Assembly: GCA_900095165.1 (NCBI GenBank)
Contig: LT606947.1
Coordinates: 682,001-746,000 of the forward strand
Source: Polynucleobacter necessarius
GTDB lineage: Bacteria; Pseudomonadota; Gammaproteobacteria; Burkholderiales; Burkholderiaceae
DNA length: 64,000 bases
Direction: 5' to 3'
Below the pieces are notes generated by a model. It did not search any database and was not told the origin of the DNA. It saw only the letters and a program-made list of their open reading frames with translations. Positions within the stretch are counted from its first letter, which is position 1. Each line of letters starts with the position of its first letter. The position numbers were made by a program, and so were the translations under genes. Of the stretch, positions 28,552 to 38,900 are shown piece by piece.

Positions 28552-30963
28552 TTATTTGCGATGCGCTTTAGTGCTACGAACAGGTGACTTTGTGCCAGCA
28601 GGTTTGCCAGTCGGCCTAGAAGGCTTACTGGACTTGCCAGACTTGGCAAGTTTACTTGCTGTTCGTCCAGCTTGATTTTTCGACTGATTGGCACTGAGAT
28701 TACCAGCAGATTTAGCGGCATTCACATTAATACCAGAATGTTTCTGCGGCTCTTTACTACCGGATCGACCTTTTTTAGGCGCAGCCTTTTTATTTGGTCT
28801 GCCGGTATCGCTAGCCAAAACAATTTGACGCCGATTGGTAGTTCCGCCTGGCTCAAGGCCAACGGACTTCACGAGACTAAATTCAATCTTGCGAGCATCC
28901 AGATCAACGCGGCTTACCAAGACATGCACTCGATCGCCTAAACGATAGCGAATACCTGTTCTCTCGCCACGGAGTTCCTGGCGAACTTCGTCATACTGAA
29001 AGTAATCACCACCCAATTCGGTGACGTGGACCATACCTTCAACAAAGAGGTTTTCAAGCTGAATAAATAAGCCAAAAGATGCTACACCAGTCACCGTGCC
29101 AGTATATTCCTGACCTAAATGATCGCGCATGTAGTAGCACTTCAACCAAGCCTCAACATCGCGAGATGCTTCATCAGCACGACGCTCATTGGATGAGCAA
29201 TGAACACCTAATTGACCCCAAATAGGCAATGCAGCATTAGCCCCTTTAGGTAATTTAGGCAAACGCACGCCATTGGTTGCAGCCTCTTTTGCATCACTGT
29301 GAGACTTCTTGGCGTTGACCGCATTTTCACGACCTTTGCCCTTACGTGGCAGCGTGAGATTGAGTGGTACTTTTGGTGGCAGAACAGGTGTATATGGCTT
29401 TTTAGCCAAGATCGCCTTAATCACTCGATGCGTCAAAAGGTCTGGATAGCGTCGAATTGGGCTTGTGAAATGCGAGTACGCAGGATAGGCAAGGCCAAAG
29501 TGGCCTTCATTATCTGGTTGATACATAGCCTGCTGCATAGAGCGCAGAACAACAGACTGAAGCATGTTGGCATCAGGACGCTCCTTGATTTCACGCATGA
29601 GCTTGGCATAGTCTTTTGGTTTTGGCTTTTCACCACCACCTAAGGACGGGCCAGATGTGCGCAAGACTTGACGCAAGGTAACTAATTTTTCCTCAGAAGG
29701 CTCAGCGTGAACGCGATACAAACTGAGATGTTTATTCTTATCAATAAAGTCAGCAGCGCAAACGTTAGCCGTCAACATACACTCTTCGATCAAGCGATGC
29801 GCATCATTACGCAAACGCGGCTCAATACGCAAAATCTTACCCAGCTCATTACTAATAATTTGGGTTTCAGTAGCTTCAAATTCGATAGCACCACGCTTTT
29901 GACGTGCATCCAATAGAATTTTGTATAAGGAATAGAGATTGGTCAATAAAGGTCTGAACTCAGCAAAACGCGTTGCCTCAGGACCCTTGCTATTGGAAAG
30001 AATCTCCCACACCGTATCGTATGTAAAGCGTTGAGCAGAATGCATCACCGCTGGATAAAACTGATACGCTAGCACCACACCATTGTTATCAACAACAGAG
30101 TCGCACACCATACACAGGCGATCAACTCCAGGGTTTAGCGAGCAAAGGCCATTGGAGATCTTCTCCGGCAACATCGGTATCACCATTCTCGGGAAATACA
30201 CTGAAGTTGCGCGTAAAAGGCCTTCATCATCCAAGGGCTGACCTGGCTTGACGTAATGAGATACGTCGGCAATCGCCACGATCAGGCGCCAAGCTTTACT
30301 CTTGCCGTACATGACTGGCTCGCAATACACCGCATCATCAAAGTCACGGGCATCAGCGCCATCAATGGTGACTAATGGAACGTCACGTAAATCAACTCGC
30401 CCCTCAAGATCAGATTGCTGAACAGTATCAGGTAAAGCATCGGCCTCTTTTTTTACCGCTGCTGAAAACTCATGGGGTACGCCATATTTGCGAACGGCGA
30501 TCTCAATTTCCATACCAGGATCATCAATCTCACCTAGCACTTCAACAACGCGACCAACGGCTTGGCGATAGCTATCAGGGTAGTCGATGATCTCGACACT
30601 CACTACCTGGCCTAATTTGGCGTTGCCCTGACCTTTTGGTGGGATCAAAATATCGTGATCGATACGTTTATCTTCCGGCGCAACAATCAAAACACCATTC
30701 TCATTTAAGAGTCGACCAATAACGACTTTATTGACGTGTAAAACAACATCGATGATCTGACCTTCTGGGCGACCGCGGCGATCTGCTCCTAAAACTCTGA
30801 CATTGACTCTATCACCGTGCATGACGCGGGACATTTCTCTTTCAGAAAGAAAAATATCTTCACCGCCGTCATCGGGGATCACGAATCCAAATCCATCTCG
30901 GTGACCCTGGACTGTACCTAAACGGTCAGCCTCTCGTGGTACCAAGTTTTTTGCTTTACGCAT
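28552..30963 (-). CDS. rnr: Ribonuclease R
   Basis: Processive 3'-5' exoribonuclease that degrades structured RNA. Cold-shock domains at about 15-160 (HRDGFGFVIPDDGGEDIF), the RNB catalytic domain at about 195-560 with TIDGADARDFDDAVYCEP (metal-binding Asp set) and YSHFTSPIRRYPDLL, S1 domain at about 640-725, and a Lys/Ser-rich basic tail. The protein begins at about where E. coli residue 78 lies, so the N-terminal helix-turn-helix is missing, and only 143 bases separate the start from the tRNA gene. A Lys/Ala-rich insertion of about 50 residues (from PVLPPKVPLNL to NAALPIWGQL) interrupts the end of the RNB domain. The frame is otherwise whole at 803 residues. Confidence 0.94.
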   Translation of the reverse strand: MRKAKNLVPREADRLGTVQGHRDGFGFVIPDDGGEDIFLSEREMSRVMHGDRVNVRVLGADRRGRPEGQIIDVVLHVNKVVIGRLLNENGVLIVAPEDKRIDHDILIPPKGQGNAKLGQVVSVEIIDYPDSYRQAVGRVVEVLGEIDDPGMEIEIAVRKYGVPHEFSAAVKKEADALPDTVQQSDLEGRVDLRDVPLVTIDGADARDFDDAVYCEPVMYGKSKAWRLIVAIADVSHYVKPGQPLDDEGLLRATSVYFPRMVIPMLPEKISNGLCSLNPGVDRLCMVCDSVVDNNGVVLAYQFYPAVMHSAQRFTYDTVWEILSNSKGPEATRFAEFRPLLTNLYSLYKILLDARQKRGAIEFEATETQIISNELGKILRIEPRLRNDAHRLIEECMLTANVCAADFIDKNKHLSLYRVHAEPSEEKLVTLRQVLRTSGPSLGGGEKPKPKDYAKLMREIKERPDANMLQSVVLRSMQQAMYQPDNEGHFGLAYPAYSHFTSPIRRYPDLLTHRVIKAILAKKPYTPVLPPKVPLNLTLPRKGKGRENAVNAKKSHSDAKEAATNGVRLPKLPKGANAALPIWGQLGVHCSSNERRADEASRDVEAWLKCYYMRDHLGQEYTGTVTGVASFGLFIQLENLFVEGMVHVTELGGDYFQYDEVRQELRGERTGIRYRLGDRVHVLVSRVDLDARKIEFSLVKSVGLEPGGTTNRRQIVLASDTGRPNKKAAPKKGRSGSKEPQKHSGINVNAAKSAGNLSANQSKNQAGRTASKLAKSGKSSKPSRPTGKPAGTKSPVRSTKAHRK

Positions 30964-31106
30964 TTAATTCCTTCGGCAATGCATGCCTTATATATCAATG
31001 CTTATTCTTGCTTAGGCTACTGTATCAAACCACCAAGTCTGAAGGGTAAAAGCCAAAAAAGGTTGGAAAGTAGGCCGAAAGGCGCATACCTTTATAATAA
31101 CGGCAT

Positions 31107-31193
31107 GCCCAGGTGGCGAAATTGGTAGACGCACCAGCTTCAGGTGTTGGCGATCGTAAGGTTGTGGGGGTTCGAGTCCCTTCCTGGGCGCCA
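31107..31193 (+). tRNA. leuX-like: tRNA-Leu(CAG) with G at the discriminator position
   Basis: Class II tRNA of 87 bases including an encoded CCA. Acceptor stem GCCCAGG / CCTGGGC is perfect. Anticodon stem CCAGC / GTTGG with loop TTCAGGT gives anticodon CAG (31141-31143), reading CUG. The long variable arm CGATC-GTAA-GGTTG confirms the Leu/Ser class, and the D-arm sequence GGCGAAATTGGTAGACGC is of Leu type. The T stem GGGGG / CCCTT has two G-T pairs. The discriminator at 31190 is G, whereas tRNA-Leu has A there in bacteria. A perfect TATAAT at 31093-31098 lies upstream. The gene symbol is only indicative. Confidence 0.93.
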
Positions 31194-31221
31194 AATACAC
31201 CTACAAAGACCTATATGGGGA

Positions 31222-31743
31222 CTAAATACCCCTTTTCAATAGGCGATTAATTCCCATCGTTCGATGCAAGATCTTGGGCTTCATTTCATCCCAAAGACTT
31301 TCAAACTCTTCCGCCCTATCCTCTGACAACTTAATGGGATCAAAGAGGCCGCTAAAGAAGATGGTTTTTTGGGGGGCCAAGATCTTTTCAAACTCAGTAA
31401 GCCCAACTGGCTTATCGTCAATATCTCGCGTTAATTGGGCTGAGCAAACAATAGCTTCAGCATCATCCTGATCGATTACCGCGAATTCAATCAGCCGCTG
31501 GGATTTCTCCAGGATCACCATAGTTCCTCGTGCATAGCATGCTGCCTCGTGCTCTTGAACGATATAGGCTAAGAATTGATCTTCCTCCTCTTTAGTCATG
31601 CGCAGATCATCAATGAAAAAAAGGTATTGGTCTCCCTCTCCATTCACCAAGGTAAAAACCTTTGGAATTACGCCATGTCCTAAGGCAAGGTTGCGGTAAT
31701 AAGTGGAAAGTTCAACAGCGAGGTTTTCAGCGAAGAGATGCAT
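31222..31743 (-). CDS. Conserved hypothetical protein, acidic, 173 residues
   Basis: I do not recognise a family. From ATG 31743 the protein reads MHLFAENLAVELSTYYRN and ends in IGINRLLKRGI-type basic residues (TMGINRLLKRGI). It is rich in Asp and Glu, has no signal peptide or TM segment, and shows mixed alpha/beta character, for example QYLFFIDDLRMTKEEEDQF and LIEFAVIDQDDAEAIVC. Codon use and an unbroken frame among decayed neighbours suggest that it is still selected. The longer frame from TTG 31755 adds only four residues. It lies between the tRNA gene and the broken hydrolase. Confidence 0.7.
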   Translation of the reverse strand: MHLFAENLAVELSTYYRNLALGHGVIPKVFTLVNGEGDQYLFFIDDLRMTKEEEDQFLAYIVQEHEAACYARGTMVILEKSQRLIEFAVIDQDDAEAIVCSAQLTRDIDDKPVGLTEFEKILAPQKTIFFSGLFDPIKLSEDRAEEFESLWDEMKPKILHRTMGINRLLKRGI

Positions 31744-31785
31744 CAATAAATCCAATTAAAAAAAGTATGCTCCATTAATAGCCTG

Positions 31786-32471
31786 TTAATTACCTAGAGT
31801 ATTTTTTAAGAACGTCATAGTTCGCTCACAAGCCAATTCAGCAGCGGCTGCGTTGTACTGCAATGGCGGCAAACCCCTTGAATCTGACTTTGGATTTGCA
31901 AAGGCATGTTTAGTGTCATAGCGCTGAAAATCATACGTGACACCAGCAGCTTTAAGCTTCTCCTCTAATTGATCAACACCAGCGATGGAGAAGAAATCGT
32001 CATGAATAGCCCAGTGCGCCAACATCGGCTTTTTAATAGCCGGTGCATCCACATACTCTAATGGAGGGTAGCCATACCAAACCACTGTGCCATCACATTC
32101 TGGAACGAGGCCAGCTGACAATACGGTAAGAGCTCCACCCATACAGAAGCCTGTGACAGCCACCTTGTTGCTGCCAGTTGATTTGAGGTGCTGAACAGCG
32201 CCGCGAATATCCTGGCTAGCGGCATCACCAAAATTAAGATCATTCATGAGGTGTTCCGCTTCATTTGCCTCTAGAGCAAGTTTGCCGCGATAGAGATCCG
32301 GAACCAAAGCGCGGTAGCCTGCTTTGCTAAACGGTTGGCTACATTTTTAATCTCATCATCAAGTCCCCACCACTCCTGAATCACTATTATTCCAGGAGCA
32401 TTTTTTAGATAAGCGGGCTCAATTAAATAAGCCTCAACCGAAGCTCCGTCTGGCCTTTGAAATGCAATCAT
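31786..32471 (-). pseudogene. Dienelactone hydrolase family protein, frameshifted
   Basis: Alpha/beta hydrolase of about 229 residues in outline. Piece 1 from ATG 32471 reads MIAFQRPDGASVEAYLIEP and IVIQEWWGLDDEIKNVANRL. Piece 2 continues one frame over as AGYRALVPDLYRGKLALEA, with the nucleophile Cys in GFCMGGALTV and the catalytic His in TKHAFANP. The shift lies at about 32320-32326; one more A in the AAA run would restore RLAKAGYRALVPDLY. Family role: hydrolysis of dienelactones or other small esters. The single lesion leaves the catalytic Cys, Asp and His codons in the second frame. Confidence 0.88.
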
Positions 32472-32501
32472 GACAACCACTCTTTTGCAAATGAATTGAG
32501 C

Positions 32502-33716
32502 TTAGCGCACTTGTTTTTCTGTATGAATATAGCCCACCAACCAGAAGGTAAGCAAGCCACACAGAGCTGCGCCATAACCAACCAGGTTGTAGTGATCCAT
32601 TTTCCCATCAACACCAATGGTGACTACTGCACCAGCAATAACAGATGCTAACCCTGATGCCAGCATCTGCACTGAACCTACGAGACTCATAAAGGTTCCT
32701 CTAATTTTTGCTTCTACCACTTGACTCACAATCGCCATCGCCGGAATCATTCGACCGGAAACCAAAACAAAAAATGCGGTGGAATTAATCAGCACCACCC
32801 AGAGCGGCACCGGCATAAGATTAGTTGTCACCAGCAAGGGAATAAGACTAATCACCGCAAGCACTCTAAATACCTTAACCTTGCCATAACGATCAGCCAT
32901 ATGACCAATCATGCGAGAACTCATGAGTGTGGCTATACCACCGCAAAGATAGATTAAAGAAATATAGGAGTTATCAATCCCCACATTGGATGTGAGATAG
33001 AGGGCGATATAAGGGATCACAGAAAAACCGGTCAACATAATCAGTGCCATAAAAACAAATGCGTGCAGATATTGATGAGCAACAAAGATATTCCAGATTT
33101 GACTGATGCGACTACCCTCATGGGAATGCCCCAAGTGACCAGAGATCCTGGGGATATTGCGATAGCCCAGATACAAGATGAGACTCGATATCAGGGCGAT
33201 AAAGATAAATGGTGCACGCCAGCCTAAGGATGGAATGTTATTGGCTAAAAATAAACTTAAGGGGACTCCAGCTACTGTCGACACTGAGAACGCTGACATC
33301 ACTGTACCCAAAGCCTTACCTCTGCGTTCGAATGGAATTGAATCCGCGATGATGGTTTGAACCAGAGAACCCAAGATACCGCCAAATGCTCCTGCAAATG
33401 CGCGGGCAATAAATAGTGAATGGTAATCAGGGGCTAAACCACAAACTAAGGTTGCAATAATGAAGCAGGCATAAAGACTAAGAAGGAGCGCCCTTCTCTC
33501 AAAACGGTCCACAAAATACGTAGCAAAGACACCAGCAATCGCAGCGGCAAAAGTATAAGAAGATAGTAATAGGCCAAACTCATGCGTATTGATATTGAGC
33601 TCACGAATAAATTCGGAACCCAAAGGCATCATGATCATGAAGTCCAGGATATGGGTGAACTGAATTCCGGCCAGGGAAAATAAGAAAAAGCGCTCTTTAC
33701 TCTTTCCGCCTGGCAT
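32502..33716 (-). CDS. Major facilitator superfamily transporter
   Basis: About 404 residues with 12 predicted TM segments. The MFS loop 2-3 signature appears as YFVDRFERRALLL (about 70), and the family motif of drug/sugar-efflux type transporters follows (ARAFAGAFGGILGSLVQTI, about 105-123; GVPLSLFLANNIPSLGWRAPF, about 150). It resembles AraJ/YdhP-like (DHA1) efflux proteins; the substrate cannot be told. ATG 33716 (MPGGKSKERFF) is preferred to the upstream TTG. It is divergent from the channel-like pseudogene and its stop lies 31 bases from the start of the hydrolase pseudogene. No lesion seen. Confidence 0.85.
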   Translation of the reverse strand: MPGGKSKERFFLFSLAGIQFTHILDFMIMMPLGSEFIRELNINTHEFGLLLSSYTFAAAIAGVFATYFVDRFERRALLLSLYACFIIATLVCGLAPDYHSLFIARAFAGAFGGILGSLVQTIIADSIPFERRGKALGTVMSAFSVSTVAGVPLSLFLANNIPSLGWRAPFIFIALISSLILYLGYRNIPRISGHLGHSHEGSRISQIWNIFVAHQYLHAFVFMALIMLTGFSVIPYIALYLTSNVGIDNSYISLIYLCGGIATLMSSRMIGHMADRYGKVKVFRVLAVISLIPLLVTTNLMPVPLWVVLINSTAFFVLVSGRMIPAMAIVSQVVEAKIRGTFMSLVGSVQMLASGLASVIAGAVVTIGVDGKMDHYNLVGYGAALCGLLTFWLVGYIHTEKQVR

Positions 33717-33813
33717 GTGATGCTCGGTCAAGGGTTTCTTTACATGAAATTAGAGATATGACATTATCAACCGACAAAGAAATCAATGCCTGCACTCATC
33801 CCATACTGACCCC

Positions 33814-34308
33814 ATGAATAACATCCTCACTACATTCTCCGATTTCCCTTTTGTACTTTTAGCTCGGGATACCGTTTGGGGAATCGCCTGTCTGATTGTG
33901 ATTCTGATGTTCCATGGCAGCGCTATAAATCACCTCTATATGCGCTTCGAGCGCTTGACGCGTAACAATATTAAGTTAACCCAATACAACCGGGTTTTCT
34001 TTCATTTCTACGCCACATTTGTATTCCTTGCCTTGATTCATCTGTCAGAGATTCTCCTTTGAGCAGTGTTCATTATTGGCTTTGAAATCATGAAAACCCC
34101 CGTTGCCGCAATTCTCTTCGCGGGTAGCTGCTACACCACCGTAGGTTTTGAGTCCGATACATTGATTAATGGCTGGAAAACCTTTGCATTTTTCATCTCC
34201 TTTAGCGGCCTCTTTTCATTGGCGTGGACTACGTCCATCATGATTGATATGACCACGGCTTATAAAAATGCTTGGGACCAGAAATACCGACATACCAGTG
34301 TGTATTAG
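33814..34308 (+). pseudogene. Small two-TM/pore-loop (potassium-channel-like) membrane protein with in-frame TGA
   Basis: An originally 164-codon membrane protein. The first part has TM segments (GIACLIVILMFHGSAI and FFHFYATFVFLALIHL). A TGA at 34060-34062 interrupts SEILL-stop-AVFIIGFEIM, where TGG (Trp) fits, and the same frame stays open to 34308. After it comes AAILFAGSCYTTVGFESDTL, resembling the pore loop and TVGFG-like filter of ion-channel family 2 proteins, then another TM segment. It is divergent from the MFS gene. Either a single nonsense mutation or, less likely, read-through; other TGA codons in the window act as normal stops. Confidence 0.75.
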
Positions 34309-34381
34309 TCCAATCCTATTGAATTACTGCAATTTACCGTAACTGGGTGTATTATTGGGGTTAACCCTTAAGGAGCTCACC

Positions 34382-34537
34382 ATGGCACACTCAAACTCAG
34401 TACAGTTTCACCAGGCACCAGCTTTTAGCTTCAAGCCTTTATTTGCAATTAAAGACTTCTTTGCTTTATTGGCAGCAGCATTTAGCGAAGCTAAGGTAAT
34501 GGAACAGAAATTACGTAAAACTAGCGGAAATTGGTAA
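34382..34537 (+). CDS. Small basic protein of 51 residues, unknown function
   Basis: Reads MAHSNSVQFHQAPAFSFKPL then FAIKDFFALLAAAFSEAKVM and ends in EQKLRKTSGNW. It has a perfect AAGGAG ribosome site 7 bases before ATG 34382, its own upstream gap and an intrinsic terminator about 50 bases after its stop, so it looks like a single-gene unit. The middle part can form an amphipathic or membrane-touching helix; the C terminus is basic. I recognise no family. The expression signals are better than for many larger genes here. Confidence 0.65.
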   Translation: MAHSNSVQFHQAPAFSFKPLFAIKDFFALLAAAFSEAKVMEQKLRKTSGNW

Positions 34538-34590
34538 TTTATTGCTGATTTTTCCCTGTTTTAGGCCATTTTTGGTCATTTTTAAGAAAT

Positions 34591-34620
34591 AAGCCTCTGA
34601 TTTTTTGGAGGCTTTTTCTT
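34591..34620 (+). terminator. Intrinsic terminator after the 51-residue gene
   Basis: AAGCCTC (34591-34597) pairs with GAGGCTT (34608-34614), loop of 10 bases rich in T, followed by TTTCTTTT. Strong form on the plus strand. On the minus strand it lies just beyond the stop of the next pseudogene. Confidence 0.85.
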
Positions 34621-34635
34621 TTACAACCCTAGTTA

Positions 34636-35140
34636 TTAGCGCTTAATATAGTAATCGTATACACAGCGCGAACCACCCCGAGATGGGTTGTGGGTATCCT
34701 CAATAATTCCATTAATTACCACACTTAAATGCTTGGAAAGCTTCACAATTAGTCTGCCTGAGGGCAACTCATTGGCCAGCATATGCACCTTGGCAATCAG
34801 CCCCAATCTTCATAGTGGGAACCCAATCAAAACCATGCCCAAGGATGTAGTCATGAAAGACATTGCGGTGACTACCATTACGAGGTGAAGTGCCTGTCAT
34901 ATTGAGCCTTCTGGCCAACTTATCATTTTTTTGATCAGCATAGGCGGCATTAGCGGCACGAAGATCTTCATAGACCTGCAGATACGGTAACTCAGCTGCG
35001 ATTGCTATGGCGCGAACCACGCAATCACCAGCCCCTTCCTTAAAGCCTGCGGCATCCCTACCCCCATCATTGAGCCGAAACCCGAGCACTTGCCCACGAG
35101 TAGTAGTCAGTCGCGCAAAAGGATTTAAAAAACTAAACAT
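34636..35140 (-). pseudogene. Papain-like-looking hypothetical protein, frameshifted
   Basis: Originally about 168 residues. Piece 1 starts at ATG 35140 (MFSFLNPFARLTTTRGQVLG), holds GAGDCVVRAIAIAAELPYLQ and ends shortly after VPTMKIGAD. Piece 2, one frame over, reads KVHMLANELPSGRLIVKLSK, then VVINGIIEDTHNPSRGG and ends in YDYYIKR-stop at 34636. The shift is near 34788-34796. The order Cys in GDCVVRA, His-rich middle, then ingredient GIIEDTHNP recalls cysteine-peptidase-like proteins of phages and plasmids (DCVVRA signature), but the activity is inference only. It is isolated between the terminator and glcB. Confidence 0.75.
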
Positions 35141-35233
35141 GGAATGACGGAGAGCTTAAGTGTGTTGCTGGCAAAAGAAAAATGGACTTGCCTCGCGACA
35201 AATCCATTTCGTTTAAGAGCAAAAAGTTAAAAA

Positions 35234-37446
35234 TTAAGCGTTAGCCTTCTTCACTTCCAAGCGCCAAGCATGCAGCAAAGGCTCGATACAACCATTCGGC
35301 TGCTCAAGACCTTTGAAAATCAAATCGCTAGTTGCTTTATAGGCATAAGAGTCTTTGTAATTTGGCATCATCGGCTTGTACAAAGGATCGCCAGAATTTT
35401 GACCATCAACTACTTTAGCCATACGCTGTAGAGTTTCATTCACTTGAGCTTCAGTCACGATACCGTGCAATAACCAGTTAGCAATATGCTGACTAGAAAT
35501 ACGCAATGTGGCACGGTCTTCCATCAAGCCTACGTTATGAATATCAGGCACCTTAGAACAACCAACGCCTTGATCAATCCAACGAACTACATAACCCAAG
35601 ATACCTTGGCAATTGTTATCCAATTCTTGTTGGATTTCTTCCTTAGACCAGTTGGCTTTTTCCACCACCGGAATAGTCAATAAATCATCAATCAGAGCTT
35701 CAGCTTCAGCGGCAGTATCTAACTGCTCCATCTCTTTTTGCAATTGCGCTACATTAACTTGATGGTAATGCAAAGCGTGCAATGTTGCCGCTGTTGGTGA
35801 CGGTACCCAAGCAGTGTTTGCGCCTGCCTTTGGATGAACAATCTTCTGCTCAACCATAGCCTTCATCAAATCCGGCATCGCCCACATTCCTTTACCGATT
35901 TGAGCGCGACCACGTAAGCCACAATCCAAACCAGCTAGAACGTTACGACGCTCGTAAGCAGATAACCATTTGCTGGCCTTCATATCGCCTTTGCGCATCA
36001 TTGGACCTGCATGCATAGCTGTATGCATTTCATCACCAGTGCGGTCCAGGAAGCCGGTATTAATAAAGGCAACGCGCGCACCTGCTGCAGCAATCGCAGC
36101 CTTAATGTTGGCGCTCATGCGACGCTCTTCGTCCATGATGCCTAGCTTTACAGTATCTGCTGGTAAGCCGAGTAATTTTTCAACGCGGCCAAAGAGTTCG
36201 CCAGCAAAGGCAACTTCTTCAGGGCTATGCATTTTTGGCTTAACAATATAGACAGAGCCTTTGCGTGTATTGCCGATCGTCTGAGTTGCAGGACGGTTAA
36301 TGTCATGCAAGGCAATCAATACAGTCGCTACAGCATCCAAAATACCTTCGTAGATTTCTTTACCGTCGCCAGTGATGATCGCCGGGTTAGTCATCAAATG
36401 GCCAACGTTGCGAAGGAACAGTAAAGAGCGGCCATGCAAAGTCACCACGCCATCTTTGGCATCAACAGCGCCAATGCCAGCAGTGTATTTACGATCTGGA
36501 TTTAATGTGCGAGTAAAGGTTTTGCCACCCTTGCTCACTTCTTCAACCAAAGTACCTTTGAGAATACCTAACCAGTTTTCATAAGCAACAATTTTGTCGT
36601 CACCATCAACGGCCGCAATCGAGCCCTCTAAATCCAAAATGGTGGAAAGAGTGGCTCAAGTACAACATCGCTTACACCAGCAGCATCGCTAGCACCAATT
36701 GTTTTGCTCTTATCGATTTCAATATCAATGTGCACGCCGTTGTTACGCAAAAGTACTGAAGAAGGTGTAGATGCATTGCCTTGATAACCAACAAATTGCT
36801 TCTCATCAGCAAGACCTGTTTTGCTGTCATCCTTCAGGCTGACAACCAATTTATTGTCATCCACTGTATACGCAGTAGCATCCGCATGCGAACCTTTGGC
36901 CAGCGGTGCAGATTGATCTAAAAATTGACGGGCAAACGCAACAACCTTAGCGCCACGAATCGGGTTGTAGCCACCAGCTTTAGTAGCGCCGCCATCTTCA
37001 GAGATCACGTCAGTGCCGTAGAGAGCGTCATACAAAGAGCCCCAACGTGCATTAGCAGCATTTAATGCATAGCGCGCGTTAAGAACTGGAACAACCAATT
37101 GAGGGCCGGCTTGCAGAGCCAATTCATCATCAACATTCTTAGTGGTGCCCAGAACTTTTCCTGGCACTTCATCTAAGTAACCGATTTCCTTTAGGTGCTT
37201 GCGATATGCAGGCATATCCTTGATTGGACCGAGGTTGGTTTGATGCCACTTATCCAAGTCCAATTGCAAGCGATCACGCTTAGCCAATAAAGCCTCGTTC
37301 TTTGAGCCTAGGTCCTTAACGATTTCGTCAAAACCTTTCCAAAAGTCGGCACTTTTAATTCCTGCACCAGGCAATACCTTGTCTTCAATAAAACGATATA
37401 GCGGTGTAGCCACTTGTAGGCTATTGCATTGTGTACGTGCAGTCAT
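35234..37446 (-). pseudogene. glcB: Malate synthase G, frameshifted
   Basis: Condenses glyoxylate and acetyl-CoA to malate. The original length is about 737 residues, near that of E. coli GlcB (723). Piece 1 from ATG 37446 ends in [14 protein letters not shown]; piece 2 reads [18 protein letters not shown] through to the end, including the catalytic domain with RDGHSLL-like ([14 protein letters not shown]) and [19 protein letters not shown]. One lost G near 36654 (GAGGCC expected) restores [16 protein letters not shown]. Both parts are otherwise well conserved. Without it, glyoxylate or glycolate carbon cannot enter the TCA cycle by this enzyme. Confidence 0.93.
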
Positions 37447-37508
37447 TTATAAACCTCAAAACAAATATATAAATTAAATATACAAAAGTGAGCTAAGAAA
37501 AAATCTTA

Positions 37509-38876
<1,368 letters not shown>

Positions 38877-38900
38877 TTAGTACGTTATTAATAAAGTGAG

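Noticed and set aside
31012..31200. Reading frame over the tRNA-Leu gene
   Set aside because: It is the antisense shadow of the tRNA and has no ribosome site.
15898..34062. TGA at Trp positions (15898 and 34060), suggesting TGA read as tryptophan
   Set aside because: Many intact genes end in TGA (ntrC, surE, pcm), one internal TGA stands at an Arg position (60844), and TAA and TAG also occur inside other dead genes. Decay explains all of them.
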